Made by a program: the position numbers and the translations under genes. Below, in pieces: positions 33,059-41,895 of a stretch of 64,000 nucleotides of DNA (position 1 is the stretch's first letter; each line of letters opens with the position of its first letter). The notes under the pieces were generated by a model. It did not search any database. It saw nothing but the letters and a program-made list of their open reading frames with translations, and was not told the origin of the DNA. Source of the DNA: Chryseobacterium gleum (GTDB lineage Bacteria > Bacteroidota > Bacteroidia > Flavobacteriales > Weeksellaceae); contig NZ_LR134289.1 in assembly GCF_900636535.1 (NCBI RefSeq), positions 124,001-188,000 of the forward strand. The letters are read 5' to 3'.

Positions 33059-34006
33059 ATGAAAACAATCAGAAAAATCTCCGCCTTAAGCTTATTATGC
33101 CTAACTCTTTTTACTGTAGCGACAGTATCCTGCACTGAAGAAAATGAGCCTCCCACGATACAGGAGGTACAAAACAGAAACCACCAAACTGCCAAGACCC
33201 AATTCGTAACCGTTAAGGGCAATGCCATTGCATACCGTGTTTTAGGAAAAGAAGATGGAATTCCATTGGTATTGCTGCCGGGATTAGGCGGTTCCATGGA
33301 TGACTGGGATCCTGCAGTGACAGATGGTCTTGCAAAACAGTATAAAGTAATTATCTTTGATAATAAAGGTGTATCTTCCTCAAAAGGAACAACTCCCAAT
33401 ACTGTTCAGGCAATGGCCGATGATGCGGTAGACTTTATCAAAGCGTTAAATCTGACCAAAGTGAATATCATGGGATTTTCTATGGGTGGATTTGTTGCAC
33501 AGCGAATAACGCTGACCAATCCGTCACTGATCAATAAAGTAATTTTAACCGGGACAGGACCACAGGGCGCAATCGGATTGTCTAATCTGCCTGCTATTGT
33601 TGCAGGAACTGCCGGATTGAGTCCTGAAGCTTCATTTCTTAAATTCGGATTTACAGAATCTGCACAGAGTATTGCGGAAGGAAAAGCTTCTTTTGCAAGA
33701 ATTCAGCTCCGTACTACAGACAGAGATATTCCATTGAGTGATGCTGCTTCCAACGCACAGTTTACAGCTGTATTGAGCTGGGCCCAGCCTAATGCTGATG
33801 CCCTTACAGAAATAGAGAAGATTAAAAATCCGGTACTGATTGTTCATGGTGAAAATGACCTTCCGGTGTCTGTTCAGAATGCTAAAAATATGGCTCAGCA
33901 TTTAGACCATGCAGAACTGGTTATTTTTCCTGATTCGGGACACGCTTCTTTTTACCAGTACCATGATACATTTGTTGCCAAAGCTATTGAATTCCTGGGA
34001 AAATAA
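33059..34006 (+). CDS. Alpha/beta hydrolase lipoprotein
   Basis: This 315-residue alpha/beta-fold hydrolase is exported and lipid-anchored: the signal peptide ends TVATVSC with Cys25. The catalytic triad is readable: Ser141 in MGFSMGGFVAQ, Asp267 in VHGENDLPV and His295 in DSGHASFYQ. The oxyanion region PLVLLPGLGGSMDDW lies near residue 80. The sequence resembles non-haem haloperoxidase-like or esterase members, but the substrate is unknown. It is monocistronic, followed by a strong terminator. Confidence 0.88.
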   Translation: MKTIRKISALSLLCLTLFTVATVSCTEENEPPTIQEVQNRNHQTAKTQFVTVKGNAIAYRVLGKEDGIPLVLLPGLGGSMDDWDPAVTDGLAKQYKVIIFDNKGVSSSKGTTPNTVQAMADDAVDFIKALNLTKVNIMGFSMGGFVAQRITLTNPSLINKVILTGTGPQGAIGLSNLPAIVAGTAGLSPEASFLKFGFTESAQSIAEGKASFARIQLRTTDRDIPLSDAASNAQFTAVLSWAQPNADALTEIEKIKNPVLIVHGENDLPVSVQNAKNMAQHLDHAELVIFPDSGHASFYQYHDTFVAKAIEFLGK

Positions 34007-34027
34007 GACGACTTTTAAAAATCAGAA

Positions 34028-34057
34028 TAAAACCTCGCTGTTGGTCAGTGAGGTTTT
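34028..34057. terminator. Bidirectional terminator
   Basis: AAAACCTCGCTG and CAGTGAGGTTTT pair (one G-T) followed by ATTTTTTT, between the hydrolase gene and the convergent VOC gene. Confidence 0.78.
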
Positions 34058-34086
34058 ATTTTTTTGCTGATAAAGTTGTTTAAAAC

Positions 34087-34482
34087 TTAACTGAATTTTT
34101 CCACTGCCTCTTCGCTTACCGGGGTGAAAAAGTTGATCATATTTCCATCCGGATCACAGAACAGCAGAGATCGGTTTCCCCAAGGCATTGTTGTTGGCTC
34201 CTGGATGATTTCAGATGCTATCTCTTTAATTCTTTCATATTCTTCGTCTACGTTTTTAACAAGAAATTCTATTATGGTTGATTTTGTTCCTGAAAAATCT
34301 GTCAGACCTTCTGAGAACATTTGCATTGTCCGGGTACTTCCTATAGCGATTGTGATAGAATTAGCAGAGAGTTCTGCAAAATCTTCTGTATACCATGTGG
34401 CAGTTATACCTATAACCTGTTCATAAAATGCTACTGCTGCTTTGATGTCTTTACTGATGAGTCTTAATGAGGTAAGTTTCAT
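34087..34482 (-). CDS. VOC-family protein
   Basis: This 131-residue vicinal oxygen chelate protein begins KLTSLRLISKDIKAAVAFYEQVIG and ends with the PWGNRSLLFCDPDGNMINFF segment of the second repeat. Glu residues expected as metal ligands are weak: the last strand reads MINFFTP where most glyoxalases have a Glu, so the metal site may be missing. Relatives include bleomycin-resistance-like proteins. The function here is unknown. The gene stands alone and converges with the alpha/beta hydrolase. Confidence 0.83.
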   Translation of the reverse strand: MKLTSLRLISKDIKAAVAFYEQVIGITATWYTEDFAELSANSITIAIGSTRTMQMFSEGLTDFSGTKSTIIEFLVKNVDEEYERIKEIASEIIQEPTTMPWGNRSLLFCDPDGNMINFFTPVSEEAVEKFS

Positions 34483-34604
34483 AAGGGTACTTTATTAAAA
34501 TTATTTTAAACAAAGGTAAGAGCTGGTTATGACAGCAGATTGTCAGTAGTCATTAACAGTTTTTATTTTTTTGATTAAATTTGATAGCGCCAAAATGATA
34601 ACCT

Positions 34605-35801
34605 ATGAAAATCAAAGTATTAATTTTTTTTCTCCTTTTCCTTAGCCATTCCTTTTATGGCTGCAGCATGTTTAAAATGACCCATAAGGGAAAGACAATC
34701 GTTGGAAATAATGAAGATTGGGTAAGTCCCAATGCTGAAATCTGGTTTGAGCCTAAACAGCAGGATAAATACGGAGTAGCCTATGTTGGTTTTATCAATC
34801 GTTTTCCTCAGGGAGCCATGAACGAAGCCGGGTTAGTCTTTGATGGATTTGCCACTCCGGAAATTTCAGTTCCCAAACAGGAAGGGAAGGTTCAAAAGCC
34901 GGTTCGGGATATTGTACATTATGTAATGGCAAATTTTAATACAGTTCATCAGGTAAAAGACTATTTGTCTACTATAGATATGAGTTTTCTGACTTCCAGT
35001 GTGATGATGTTTGTTGATAAAACAGGAGAATATTTACTTGTAGAAGGCGGAGCTTTGGTTCTGGGAAATCAGGAATACTATATTCAGTCGAATTTTAATC
35101 CTACAAAAAGTACCGTTGAAGAAGATAAGAAAAAGCTGGATTATTATATGAAAGGTATCAGTTTTCTTAAAGCCCGGAAACCCGACGGAACGCCGGCTTT
35201 CTGTTCTTCAGTGATGGATCAGATGCATGTTAAAGATACACAGTATACCAATATCTATGATCTGAATAAAGGAACAATACAGCTTTTTCTTCATCATGAT
35301 TTCTCTCATTCAGTCGAAATTAATCTTGAGAAAGAATTGAAAAAAGGGACCCATTCCTACATGATGGCAGACCTTTTTCCTGCCACTTCAGAAGGCGTAT
35401 TATTTTATAAAAAATATAATGATGCAGATAATCCTGCGGGATACCTCCAGGATATCTGGGCAAAAGGAACAGCCGGTAAAACTAAAGAAGAAATCGAAAA
35501 TTATAAAGCTACATCAGGTTTAGCCTGGCTCAGCAATTATATCGGATATGAATGGATGCGGGACAAAAAACAAATAGGCGCTGCTATTAAGATTTTTACC
35601 TTCGCTACAGAAATGTATCCTGAAAATGCTAATTTATTTGATAGTCTGGGAGAGGCTTACTGGATGGCAAAAGATTATAAGGCTGCCATTATGAACTATG
35701 GTAAATCATTATCTCTTAACCCCAAAAATCCGGATGCTATTGATATGCTCATGAAAATCAAACAAGAACAGGAAAAAGCTGAAAGTAAAAAGATAAATTA
35801 A
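34605..35801 (+). CDS. Exported Ntn-hydrolase (C-N hydrolase) with C-terminal TPR
   Basis: This 398-residue protein combines an N-terminal nucleophile hydrolase domain with a TPR tail. The signal peptide MKIKVLIFFLLFLSHSFYG is followed by Cys20, which is either the catalytic nucleophile revealed by cleavage or, less likely, a lipid anchor. GNNEDW at about residues 33-38 and the NEAGLVFDG motif fit choloylglycine hydrolase-type linear amidases. The last 60 residues carry one or two TPR units (AAIKIFTFATEMYPENANLF, DYKAAIMNYGKSLSLNPKNP). The substrate could be a peptide, amide or bile-salt-like compound. The stop overlaps the convergent Crp/Fnr gene by 4 bp. Confidence 0.8.
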   Translation: MKIKVLIFFLLFLSHSFYGCSMFKMTHKGKTIVGNNEDWVSPNAEIWFEPKQQDKYGVAYVGFINRFPQGAMNEAGLVFDGFATPEISVPKQEGKVQKPVRDIVHYVMANFNTVHQVKDYLSTIDMSFLTSSVMMFVDKTGEYLLVEGGALVLGNQEYYIQSNFNPTKSTVEEDKKKLDYYMKGISFLKARKPDGTPAFCSSVMDQMHVKDTQYTNIYDLNKGTIQLFLHHDFSHSVEINLEKELKKGTHSYMMADLFPATSEGVLFYKKYNDADNPAGYLQDIWAKGTAGKTKEEIENYKATSGLAWLSNYIGYEWMRDKKQIGAAIKIFTFATEMYPENANLFDSLGEAYWMAKDYKAAIMNYGKSLSLNPKNPDAIDMLMKIKQEQEKAESKKIN

Positions 35802-36484
35802 TAAAAATTAGCAATATGAATTAGCCGCTTAAAGTCGGTAATTTGTATTTTCCGTCCTTCAGATCTGATTAATTTTTCCTGTTTAAAATCATTGATGATG
35901 CGGGCCAAAGTCTCTCTGGCGGTTCCAACCATATTGGCAAGATCTATGCGCGAAAGGGTAATGAATACTTCATTGTCTGGTGTGCCATTTGATTTATACT
36001 TATCATGAAGAATCAGTAAGCTGAGAGCAGCTCTTTCCCGAACGGTCCGATGGGACAATACTGCAATAAGATTGGCCATCACACTGAATTCATGACTTAA
36101 AGACTTCAGCAGCAGCCTTGAAAGTACTGATGACTGATTGAGAATATCAAGAAAACTGTCTTTTGAAATAAAGGAAATCACAGAATTTTCCAGTGTTGAT
36201 GCTGTGTCACCGTAAGATTCATTGCTCAGAATAGCTGAATAACCTAAAAACTCACCGGAGGTGTAAATGTAAATAATCTGTTCCCTTCCGTCATTATCCA
36301 CCTTGTATTTCTTTATTTTCCCTTCATTCAGATAATAGACGCCGTTAGGCTTTGTTCCGTCAGTAAATACAGGTTCATTTTTACGGTAATTTTTGGTTTT
36401 CATAGCTCCTGTAAGCAGGTTTTTATCATACTCAGGAAGTTCATCAAAAAGGTATTGATTGTTGAAAATAAATTTTGAGATCAT
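35798..36484 (-). CDS. Crp/Fnr-family transcriptional regulator
   Basis: This 228-residue regulator has a cyclic-nucleotide-binding-like N-terminal domain (PVFTDGTKPNGVYYLNEGKIKK, GREQIIYIYTSGEFLGYSAIL) and a C-terminal winged helix: SRIDLANMVGTARETLARIIN. The FNR-type Cys residues for an iron-sulfur cluster are not visible near the N-terminus, so oxygen sensing by that route is unlikely. It is convergent with the Ntn-hydrolase gene, overlapping by 4 bp. A 20-bp palindrome upstream overlaps a predicted promoter and may be an auto-operator. Confidence 0.9.
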   Translation of the reverse strand: MISKFIFNNQYLFDELPEYDKNLLTGAMKTKNYRKNEPVFTDGTKPNGVYYLNEGKIKKYKVDNDGREQIIYIYTSGEFLGYSAILSNESYGDTASTLENSVISFISKDSFLDILNQSSVLSRLLLKSLSHEFSVMANLIAVLSHRTVRERAALSLLILHDKYKSNGTPDNEVFITLSRIDLANMVGTARETLARIINDFKQEKLIRSEGRKIQITDFKRLIHIANFY

Positions 36485-36576
36485 AATTTTTCTTTACAGG
36501 CTGTTAAATACGCTCAGTTTTTAACTTAAATCACATTTAAAGATGATCAGCATCACAACATTTTTTTCCTGAACGG

Positions 36577-36596
36577 ATTACTTTTACAAAAGTAAT
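36577..36596. promoter_or_regulatory. Palindrome over the Crp/Fnr promoter
   Basis: ATTACTTTTACAAAAGTAAT is a 9-2-9 inverted repeat. On the minus strand it contains TACTTTTG (36594 to 36587), an exact -7 box. The rest of the 363-bp gap (36485-36847) is AT-rich with a T10 run near 36781, and I see no gene in it. Confidence 0.45.
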
Positions 36597-36847
36597 GAAA
36601 TTGATCCTGAAATAAGAAACAGGCTTTTCAGAGAGGTCTTTTGGACGCAGTTTCAGAACTGTCATCATTATTAAAACAACAGGTTTTTATAATAAAGCGC
36701 AATAGTAAATTTATAAAGAACACTGGATAGATATTTAAGCGGACATGTTTTTCACAGTTGATACTGACATTTCTAAATTATTTTTTTTTTACTTATTTAT
36801 TTTATCCAGCTGTTTTTTTACAGCAATACATTTCTTAAAGATTCAGA

Positions 36848-37573
36848 ATGTTCAGACACAGAGGGAAAAACAGAACCTATTTTCATAACCTTAAGCTGGC
36901 ATCCGCACTTTCATTTGTTGCCGGAATCGTGAATATTGCAGGTGTTTTGTCTGTTAAAGTGCTTACTACGAATATAACCGGGCATTTTGCCTTTTTTTCT
37001 GAGGAGATTCTTCTGGATCATTACAGCAAAGCATTTATATACTTCATCTTTATTCTGTGTTTCCTTGGCGGTGCGTTCTGCTCAAGCTTTATGGTAGAAT
37101 TTTCATCGGGGCATAAAATGTTCCGTCCACACCTCATTCCTTTGGTTACTGAAATTCTGATATTGGGCTTTGTAGGAATATCAGGAGGGAAGCCATTAGG
37201 CATTTCAATATCTCCTTATACAATTGCCGGGCTTTTGCTTTTTGCAATGGGGGTTCAGAATTCATTGGTAACAAGAGTATCCCAGTCTGTAGTGAGAACT
37301 ACCCATCTTACCGGGCTGTTTACCGATCTGGGAATAGAGCTTTCAAAGCTGTTATTTAAGGAGCGGGAAAATGAACAGCGCCAGCTTAAAAAGAATATTA
37401 CCCTGAAGCTGGTGATTATTGCCTGCTTTTTCTCAGGATGTATTGTTGGTGGTTTTGTTTATAGCTTCATTCAGCTGAAAACGCTGATCGTGACTGCAGG
37501 ATTATTATTCTTTGTCATCCGGTATGATAAACTTTTGTATAGGTATTATTCCCTGAAAAGAAGATTCAGATAA
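36848..37573 (+). CDS. DUF1275 (YoaK-like) membrane protein
   Basis: This 241-residue membrane protein is of the DUF1275 family, with about six hydrophobic helices. The family marks are SFVAGIVNIAGVLSVKVLTTNITGHFAF in the N-terminal part, then ISPYTIAGLLLFAMGVQNSLVTRVSQSVVRTTHLTGLFTDLG and the C-terminal IIACFFSGCIVGGFVY. The MGVQN and THLTG motifs recur in all members. No function has been established. It is monocistronic, divergent from the Crp/Fnr gene, and ends at a bidirectional terminator. Confidence 0.88.
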   Translation: MFRHRGKNRTYFHNLKLASALSFVAGIVNIAGVLSVKVLTTNITGHFAFFSEEILLDHYSKAFIYFIFILCFLGGAFCSSFMVEFSSGHKMFRPHLIPLVTEILILGFVGISGGKPLGISISPYTIAGLLLFAMGVQNSLVTRVSQSVVRTTHLTGLFTDLGIELSKLLFKERENEQRQLKKNITLKLVIIACFFSGCIVGGFVYSFIQLKTLIVTAGLLFFVIRYDKLLYRYYSLKRRFR

Positions 37574-37583
37574 ACGAAAAATA

Positions 37584-37615
37584 AAAAAGGATATTCTGAG
37601 ATGAATATCCTTTTT
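37584..37615. terminator. Bidirectional terminator
   Basis: AAAAAGGATATTC and GAATATCCTTTTT pair perfectly over 13 bp, between DUF1275 and the convergent DUF4249 gene. Confidence 0.87.
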
Positions 37616-37619
37616 AAAT

Positions 37620-38438
37620 TTATGGAGTTACAGGAGGCTGGATTACAAAAGTCTCCGTGTCTGTTGTGTGCGCTGAAAAATATCCCAATGCTCCGTTGCT
37701 GATATTGCTCGGAGGATTGGTTGGAGTAGCGGTTCCCCCATTACCACCTGAAATCTGAAGTAATGCACTGTAATAGGTGAATACATTCGTGTCTATAGAC
37801 TGCATTTCCACATGAATTTTATCACCTGCAACTACTTCGTGATCTCTGCCTTTGTTATCATCATTGGGAAGGATCAGAGGTTGCTGGTTAGGCAATCCGT
37901 TATTGACATTATCTGAAATGGTATTCATGTATTTTTTAGGGAGATCATTGATCGTAAAAATGAAAAGATAACGGTTCCCAAGCATTATTGGGTCGGTAAA
38001 AAGTGGTAAGAGGGTATAAGTAGTCTTATCACCAAACTTAAAAGAACTTTGTTTCAATCCGTCGAAATAAACCACTTCAGGCATTTTGCTCTGGGCAGTA
38101 TATTCTTTTCCTTCAGCCTGTACTTTCAATGTATAGGTTCTGCCGGGTGACCCCGTAAAAGTTGAGGTTTGATACACTCCGTTTCCTGTATATTGAAGTG
38201 TTTCGGACTGTCCCATATCATCACTTAAAATAACCTGGGCACCGGTAACAGCGGGGTATTGATTAGGCTCTGAAAAGCCAACTGATTTTGTGATTTTTAC
38301 GGTGTAAGGACCTGGCTGGTTCGTAACATTTCCTTCAATGACAATGTTTCCGCTCTGATCATTCAGATCAAGATCAACTTCCTTTTCACAAGAAGTTAAT
38401 GCCAGAAGAGATAATATGATATAAAAAGTATTTTTCAT
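37620..38438 (-). CDS. DUF4249 lipoprotein, partner of the TonB receptor
   Basis: This 272-residue lipoprotein has a signal peptide ending LALTSC with Cys17. The DUF4249 features are VDLDLNDQSGNIVIEGNVTNQPGPYTVKITKSVGF at the start, then beta-rich strands such as QVILSDDMGQSETLQYTGNGVYQ and an EYTAQSKMPE step. It lies 3 bp downstream of the TonB-dependent receptor, and such pairs are common in Bacteroidota, where DUF4249 proteins are thought to assist capture of substrates at the receptor. The cargo is unknown. Acidic and aromatic residues fit a binding role. Confidence 0.87.
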   Translation of the reverse strand: MKNTFYIILSLLALTSCEKEVDLDLNDQSGNIVIEGNVTNQPGPYTVKITKSVGFSEPNQYPAVTGAQVILSDDMGQSETLQYTGNGVYQTSTFTGSPGRTYTLKVQAEGKEYTAQSKMPEVVYFDGLKQSSFKFGDKTTYTLLPLFTDPIMLGNRYLFIFTINDLPKKYMNTISDNVNNGLPNQQPLILPNDDNKGRDHEVVAGDKIHVEMQSIDTNVFTYYSALLQISGGNGGTATPTNPPSNISNGALGYFSAHTTDTETFVIQPPVTP

Positions 38439-38441
38439 GAT

Positions 38442-40772
38442 TTAGAATTTGAAATTATAAGTGATGTTAGGTACCCAGCGGAATAAAGAGGTCTGCATGG
38501 CACGGGTTGTTCCGGGACGGTCAGGATTGTCTTCAAAATTAATGGTGTAGGCATTTTCACGGCCATACAAATTATAAATACCAAATGTCCATGAACCGCG
38601 GAAACGCTTATTAGAACTAGGCTCATAAGTAGCACTTAAGTCCATTCTGTGATAAGCAGGCATTCTGTCTGCATTTCTGTTGCTGTACTGGAATATGGTT
38701 TGCCCGTTCAGCTCATATTTTCCGGTAGGGAAGGTAACAGCATTTCCTGTGCTGTAAACGAACAGTCCTGAAAAACTCCATTTCGGATTAAGCTGATATG
38801 TTGCAACAATAGAAAGATCGTGTGTTTTATCCATTCTTGCATTGTACCATTCGTTGTTATTGATTCCGTTGATCTTTCTTTCCGTTTTGGAAAGCGTATA
38901 CGAAATCCATCCTGTCAGTTTTCCGCTTTTCTTTTTGGCGATAAGTTCCAGCCCGTATGCTCTTCCTTTTCCGAATAACAGTTCACTTTCTACATCCGCT
39001 CCTGTATCAAAGCCAATCTGAGCCCCGTTTTTGAAGTCGATCTGGTTTTTCATGTCTTTATAGTATACCTCAGCATTCAATTCATAATTGTTGTTATTAA
39101 AATTTCTGCTGTACCCAAGACTGATCTGGTCTGCAATTTCCGGTTTTACCGTATAGCTGCTTCCGATCCACTGGTCGGTAGGATTTCCGCTGTTGCTGTT
39201 GCTTAACAGGTGAAGATTCTGAGTGTTTCTGGAATAGCCTCCTTTCACACTGCTCACTTCGTTGATGCGGTAGTTGGCACTGATACGCGGTTCAATATTC
39301 ACATAGGTTTTCCCGAATTTTCCCTTCTCTAAGAATTTACTATCGGTAAGTATTCCATTCTCATAAGTATTGAAGGTATCACCTCCCAATACACTGAATA
39401 TGGAAAGCCTTGCCCCGTAATTGATGGTCAGCTTCTCCGTTGCTTTATAATCATCATTGATATAAACTGCATTTTCCCAGGAGTATCTCGGATTTCTTGC
39501 AAAGCTGCTTACCGTAGTACCGGAAGCACTGCTTGGGGTAAGCGTGTGATAAATAGACTGCAGTCCGAATTTTACAGAATGCTTGTTTCCTGCAAACCAG
39601 GTAAAATCCTGCTTCAGATTCCAGTCACGGATTTTTGAATTTAAATCAAATACTGTATCATCATTTTTCAGACTGATTTTATAATCATAATTACTGTAAA
39701 TAAATGATGTATTGGAAAATAGCTTACTGCTGATAATACTGTTCCATCTCAACGTGGCCGTAGTATTTCCCCAGTCTGTATTGAAAGTATCTCCCAGTCC
39801 CAGAACATCTCTTCCGAAATAGCCCGACAGGTAAATACGGTTGTTTTCATTGATCTGATAATTGGCCTTCAGGTTAAGATCATAAAAATATAGCTTATTG
39901 TCTTTATAATCCTTACTGGTCTTAAGGAACAAATCGGCATACGTTCTTCTTCCTGAAACAATGAATGACGACTTTTCTTTCTGAATAGGGCCTTCCACAC
40001 TCAGCCTGCTGCTGATAAGACCGACTCCTCCGTTCACGTTATAGTCTTTATTGTTTCCGTCCTTCATTTTAACATCCAATACGGAAGAAAGCCGGCCTCC
40101 ATATTGTGCGGGGCTGTTTCCTTTAATGATGCTGGCATCTTTCAGGGCATCACTGTTGAACGTACTGAAAAAACCAAGAAGGTGAGATGCATTATAAACC
40201 GGTGCTTCATCCAGCAATATCAGGTTTTGGTCTGTAGCGCCGCCTCTTACACTGAATCCGCTGCTTCCTTCACCATTACTTTTGATGCCCGGTAAAAGCT
40301 GTATGGTTTTCATCACATCCTTTTCCCCGAAAAGGACAGGAAGTTTTTCGATGTTTTTAATGTTTAATGTTTCCGCTCCCATTTGGGCAGACGTTAAGTT
40401 TTTATCCTTTTTTATAGCGGTTACCACTACTTCGTCAATGGCTTTTGTCTCTGTTTCCTGAGGAATAAGAGGAAGATCAAGTTTTATATTCTGGTCCACT
40501 TTGATCTGCTGTTCAAAATCCTTATATCCCGGATTCGAAATAATAAGAGTATAATTTCCCTCCGGCAGTGAAAGGGAATAAAAGCCATATTCATTAGCAA
40601 CAACATTAATGGCGGGATCTTCACTTACCTTTACAGATACTCCGATGAGCAGCTCACCGTTTTTTTTGTCTTTTACCGTCCCACTTACGGAATAGGTTTT
40701 TTGGGCTATTGCGAGAGTACTGAAACAGAGCGCAGCGGTGGCTGCGGTAATTTTTAGAAAGGATGTTTGCAT
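38442..40772 (-). CDS. TonB-dependent outer-membrane receptor
   Basis: This 776-residue receptor takes up a nutrient across the outer membrane using the TonB proton-motive machinery. It starts with a signal peptide (CFSTLAIAQ) and a carboxypeptidase-regulatory-like domain (TYSVSGTVKDKKNGELLIGV, residues about 24-105). The plug follows (residues about 115-230: LPVLFGEKDVMKTIQLLPGIK, GSSGFSVRGGATDQNLILLDEAPVYN) and then the beta-barrel, ending in the aromatic ITYNFKF. It is first in a two-gene operon with the DUF4249 lipoprotein. The cargo (siderophore, haem, peptide) is not shown by the sequence. Confidence 0.93.
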   Translation of the reverse strand: MQTSFLKITAATAALCFSTLAIAQKTYSVSGTVKDKKNGELLIGVSVKVSEDPAINVVANEYGFYSLSLPEGNYTLIISNPGYKDFEQQIKVDQNIKLDLPLIPQETETKAIDEVVVTAIKKDKNLTSAQMGAETLNIKNIEKLPVLFGEKDVMKTIQLLPGIKSNGEGSSGFSVRGGATDQNLILLDEAPVYNASHLLGFFSTFNSDALKDASIIKGNSPAQYGGRLSSVLDVKMKDGNNKDYNVNGGVGLISSRLSVEGPIQKEKSSFIVSGRRTYADLFLKTSKDYKDNKLYFYDLNLKANYQINENNRIYLSGYFGRDVLGLGDTFNTDWGNTTATLRWNSIISSKLFSNTSFIYSNYDYKISLKNDDTVFDLNSKIRDWNLKQDFTWFAGNKHSVKFGLQSIYHTLTPSSASGTTVSSFARNPRYSWENAVYINDDYKATEKLTINYGARLSIFSVLGGDTFNTYENGILTDSKFLEKGKFGKTYVNIEPRISANYRINEVSSVKGGYSRNTQNLHLLSNSNSGNPTDQWIGSSYTVKPEIADQISLGYSRNFNNNNYELNAEVYYKDMKNQIDFKNGAQIGFDTGADVESELLFGKGRAYGLELIAKKKSGKLTGWISYTLSKTERKINGINNNEWYNARMDKTHDLSIVATYQLNPKWSFSGLFVYSTGNAVTFPTGKYELNGQTIFQYSNRNADRMPAYHRMDLSATYEPSSNKRFRGSWTFGIYNLYGRENAYTINFEDNPDRPGTTRAMQTSLFRWVPNITYNFKF

Positions 40773-41176
40773 TAGTTTATTTTAAAGTGGTAGATCTCTT
40801 ATCTATGAATTAATTTTTTGATAATGTTTGATTAGTTGGATGAATAGGGGATTTGTTACACGTAATGTATTAATTATGAAATAAATCCCTTGGAAAAAAC
40901 CAGATTTTTGAAAATGTGAGAGCAATTTAAAATAAGTTTGTTACATAAAAAGACGATATTAAGCATTGGATGGGGATATATCTCTTGTTTTCATTGGCTA
41001 TATTGAAAGTAACTTATTAACGGCTGCCGGGTAAACTTTATTACTGACATGATCAGGTTTTAGATTATTTTGTTTAAAGCGTCTCGCGAATTAAGGAATT
41101 TTGCTTAAAAAAATATTCGTGTGACTTTTCGATCAGAATATTAGTCTTATATTGGCAGGGAATTAAGTGGAAGAAT
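40773..41176. other. Intergenic region, 404 bp
   Basis: The gap separates the TonB receptor (minus) from the TlpA-like gene (plus). It is AT-rich, and I see no ORF, hairpin or clear promoter consensus. TATATTGG near 41149-41156 is only a weak -7 candidate for the TlpA-like gene. Confidence 0.35.
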
Positions 41177-41779
41177 ATGGAAAATCTGAAAATCTGGCTG
41201 AAGAAAAATGGCTCTACTGCTGTACTTACTGTGTTATTCATTATCCTGTTGGTGAATAAGGATGCAAAGGCATGGCTTATGAGGCAGGTTGCTTCCACCG
41301 GAATCCTCAATTCCGGCATATCAGATGCAAAAGAAACAAAAAATACTTCAAGCCACGCTTCTTATAATGGCTTTATACTGAAAAATGAAGATGGAACAAT
41401 GATCGATGTTTCCGCTTTACAAAATAAAGTAATCTTCATTAACTTCTGGGCGTCATGGTGCCCTCCCTGCAGGGCGGAGTTTCCGTCTGTTCAGAAATTA
41501 TATGACCAATACAGAAACCATCCGGACTTTGTATTTCTTACAGTAAATCTGGATGATAATGTAAGTCTGGGAAAATCTTATTTAAAAGAGAAAGGCTTTA
41601 CGGTTCCTTTTCTGGTATCAGCCGGCAATATCCCAGATGTATTGTATAGCGGATCTTTACCAACAACTGTTGTACTTGATAAAAAAGGAGAAATCCGTCT
41701 GCATCATAAAGGATTAGCAGATTATAGTAAAGATTCATTTTACAAGCAGATTGATGAACTACTGAACGAAAAGCCTTAA
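41177..41779 (+). CDS. TlpA-like thioredoxin-fold protein
   Basis: This 200-residue protein has one N-terminal membrane anchor (TAVLTVLFIILLVNKD) and a periplasmic thioredoxin domain of the TlpA/ResA type. The redox motif is WASWCPPCRAEF, with Cys95 and Cys98, and the cis-Pro segment is LPTTVVLDKKG. ResA-like proteins reduce disulfides in cytochrome c maturation or protect periplasmic thiols. No cytochrome genes are adjacent, so the partner is unknown. Just after the stop there is a short transposase-like relic, then a Crp/Fnr regulator gene. Confidence 0.88.
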   Translation: MENLKIWLKKNGSTAVLTVLFIILLVNKDAKAWLMRQVASTGILNSGISDAKETKNTSSHASYNGFILKNEDGTMIDVSALQNKVIFINFWASWCPPCRAEFPSVQKLYDQYRNHPDFVFLTVNLDDNVSLGKSYLKEKGFTVPFLVSAGNIPDVLYSGSLPTTVVLDKKGEIRLHHKGLADYSKDSFYKQIDELLNEKP

Positions 41780-41792
41780 TTTAAATTTAATA

Positions 41793-41885
41793 ATGATTCC
41801 CCTTATCCTGCCTGCTCTTGCAGAAATAGGAGTTGATATGAACGAATTTAAATGTCTTACTGAAAAAAGAGTACTTTTACAATAA
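41793..41885 (+). pseudogene. Possible IS110-type transposase relic
   Basis: Thirty codons (start MIPLILPALAEIGVDMNEF, end LTEKRVLLQ) sit between TlpA and the Crp/Fnr gene. ALAEIGVDMNEF resembles the segment AEIGxDMxxF in the C-terminal part of IS110-family transposases, followed there by the SWAGL motif, which is missing here. No terminal repeats are seen. It could equally be a chance ORF. Confidence 0.3.
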
Positions 41886-41895
41886 TAAAGAGAAT

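Noticed and set aside
36781..36790. T10 run as a terminator
   Set aside because: No stem precedes it, so it is only an AT-rich tract.
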